Below are positions 5,373 to 6,411 of a stretch of 6,411 nt of DNA, one piece after another. Location: assembly GCA_005883115.1 (NCBI GenBank), contig VAZQ01000288.1, positions 1-6,411 of the forward strand, given 5' to 3'. The position numbers and the translations under genes were made by a program. Source of the stretch: Alphaproteobacteria bacterium (lineage in GTDB: Bacteria; Pseudomonadota; Alphaproteobacteria; Rhizobiales; Xanthobacteraceae). The stretch's first letter is position 1. Every line of letters starts with the position of its first letter. The notes below the pieces were generated by a model. That model saw only the letters and a program-made list of their open reading frames with translations, did no database searches and had not been told where the DNA came from.

Positions 5373-6103
5373 CGCAGCATCCTTTTCATGACGAGGAGGT
5401 AAATCCGGTCGGCCACGAAACCCAGCAATGCGACCGTCAGGACCACGGCGAACATCGCGTCATAGGTACCGCTCGCGCCGAGGAAGCCGATGAGATAACC
5501 CAAGCCCTCGCGCGCCGCGATCAGCTCGGAGCTGACCAAGAGAATGAAGGAGAGCGCGAGCGCGGTGCGGATGCCGTTGAGCAACTCGGGCATCGCGCTC
5601 GGTACGACCACGTCCCACAACATGCGCAGCCGATTCGCGCCCATGCTACGCGCGGACCAGACCAGCACCTGCTCGCTCGAGCGCGCGCCGTTGAACGCGC
5701 CGATCGTGACCGGCAGCATGCAGCCGAGAAAGATCAGCAGGATCTTCGAGCTGTTGCCGAATCCGAGCCACAGCACGGTTACCGGGATCAGGGCCGACTT
5801 CGGCATCGGGTAAAACATTTCCACCAACGGACTGAGCAGCACGTGCACGGGACGCCACCAGGCCATGAAGATTCCCAGGCCGGCCCCGATCACGATCGCC
5901 AAAGTGAGTCCAGCGCCCGTTCGCCATAGCGACGCCGCGCCGTTGCTGACGAGCTCGCCGTCCTTGAGGAGCTCGATCCAGGCTACGACCACGGTGCTCA
6001 GGGGCGGCAAGGCCAGGGTCGAGATCATGCCGCTGCGCGCGCCGGCTTCCCACGCCAGCGCGAGTAAAAGGAGCGGAACATAACGCAGCAGCCCTGCCTT
6101 CAT
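5360..6103 (-). CDS. ABC transporter permease (SsuC/TauC-like, binding-protein-dependent), permease A
   Basis: An inner-membrane permease of 247 residues from the same importer. The N-terminus goes directly into a membrane segment (8-18). Further hydrophobic stretches lie near 64-82, 104-114, 120-137, 181-195 and 217-237. The motif FYPMPKSALIPVTVLWLG (97-114) parallels FPMPKIAFLPIVILWLG of permease B and is typical of this class. The EAA loop is at 144-172 (EQVLVWSARSMGANRLRMLWDVVVPSAMP), with Gly155 conserved and MP replacing the usual LP. The ATG at 6103-6101 has only a weak ribosome site and lies 39 bases after the ATPase stop. Its final codons overlap the permease B start. Expression as one operon from the ATPase gene or further upstream is inferred. 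Confidence 0.95.
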   Translation of the reverse strand: MKAGLLRYVPLLLLALAWEAGARSGMISTLALPPLSTVVVAWIELLKDGELVSNGAASLWRTGAGLTLAIVIGAGLGIFMAWWRPVHVLLSPLVEMFYPMPKSALIPVTVLWLGFGNSSKILLIFLGCMLPVTIGAFNGARSSEQVLVWSARSMGANRLRMLWDVVVPSAMPELLNGIRTALALSFILLVSSELIAAREGLGYLIGFLGASGTYDAMFAVVLTVALLGFVADRIYLLVMKRMLRWQE

Positions 6104-6142
6104 GCCACTATCGCAATGCGCTAAAGAGCGACGGCTCAGTAA

Positions 6143-6411
6143 TCATGCCCGCGCGTCCTGCGCTTTGATCGCTTCGATGCGCACCAGGTTCCAGATTTCG
6201 TCGACCTTTTCGATGAAATGTTGGTTCTTGAAGATCGCTGGATCGCTCTTGTCGAATTTAGTCTTGACGATCGCGATGATCCGACCCGGCCGCGCAGACA
6301 TCACCGCTACGCGATCGGCGAGATAGACCGCCTCCTGCACGTCATGGGTGACGAAGAGCACGGTTTTCGGGGTGCGTTCCCAGATGCTCAGCAGCTCGGA
6401 CTGCATGAGCC
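6143..6411 (-). CDS. ABC transporter ATP-binding protein (SsuB/TauB-like), C-terminal part only
   Basis: The tail of the importer's cytoplasmic ATPase. The frame runs off the window at 6411, so the Walker A, signature and Walker B motifs are outside. What is visible, LMQSELLSIWERTPKTVLFV, runs into the switch H-loop VTHDVQEAVYLADRVAVMS and then ARPGRI, which is diagnostic of the nitrate/sulfonate/taurine ATPase subfamily. About 40 further residues form the C-terminal extension and end KAQDARA. The ATG at 6406 is an internal methionine, not the start, because the frame and homology continue upstream. The stop at 6145-6143 is 39 bases before the permease A start. The gene drives import by ATP hydrolysis with permeases A and B; the periplasmic binding protein must lie elsewhere. 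Confidence 0.94.
   Translation of the reverse strand, partial: LMQSELLSIWERTPKTVLFVTHDVQEAVYLADRVAVMSARPGRIIAIVKTKFDKSDPAIFKNQHFIEKVDEIWNLVRIEAIKAQDARA

Noticed and set aside
1..6411. CRISPR arrays, tRNA or rRNA genes, insertion sequences and phage genes.
   Set aside because: No spaced direct repeats, no tRNA-like cloverleaf, no transposase or integrase motifs were seen on either strand.

Overview
The window looks like an ordinary accessory or transport region from a GC-rich alphaproteobacterium, most likely a Bradyrhizobium/Rhodopseudomonas-type member of the Hyphomicrobiales. The clues are the high GC with strong third-position bias, the orphan Bug/TctC-type binding proteins, two YdcH (DUF465) genes close together, and a palindromic intergenic repeat beginning GCCGTCATTCCGGGG of a kind familiar from bradyrhizobial genomes. 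The taxonomic call is an inference from these features, not from a marker gene.

Layout. Positions 1-774 (minus) hold a Bug-family solute-binding protein that lacks its C-terminus at the window edge. It is divergent from a second, complete Bug protein at 972-1952 (plus). The 197-bp gap between them carries a GC-rich perfect hairpin (817-838) and a possible EcfG-type stress promoter (781-805). After the second Bug gene come an inverted-repeat element (2005-2065) and a convergent YdcH-family gene (2099-2305, minus). A 352-bp gap with two neighbouring dyads follows, then a second, 59-residue YdcH gene (2658-2837, plus) and a third Bug gene (2931-3902, plus). A strong hairpin at 3932-3955 has its T-rich side on the minus strand. 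It terminates a small gene for a secreted protein with two cysteines (3982-4281, minus). The rest is the downstream part of an ABC importer operon on the minus strand: the ATPase C-terminus (6143-6411, truncated), permease A (5360-6103) and permease B (4527-5372). The permease genes overlap by 13 bp.

How the genes may work together. The ABC operon encodes a taurine/nitrate/sulfonate-type (SsuBC/TauBC-like) importer whose two permeases probably form a heterodimer. Its binding protein is not in the window. The three Bug proteins should deliver small carboxylates or similar solutes to tripartite tricarboxylate (TctAB) transporters, but no TctA or TctB gene is present, so they are orphans here. 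No specific substrate can be read from the sequence. I did not find a clearly new biological system. The most useful leads are the paired YdcH paralogues, the small secreted protein, and two candidate EcfG-like promoters placed upstream of genes.
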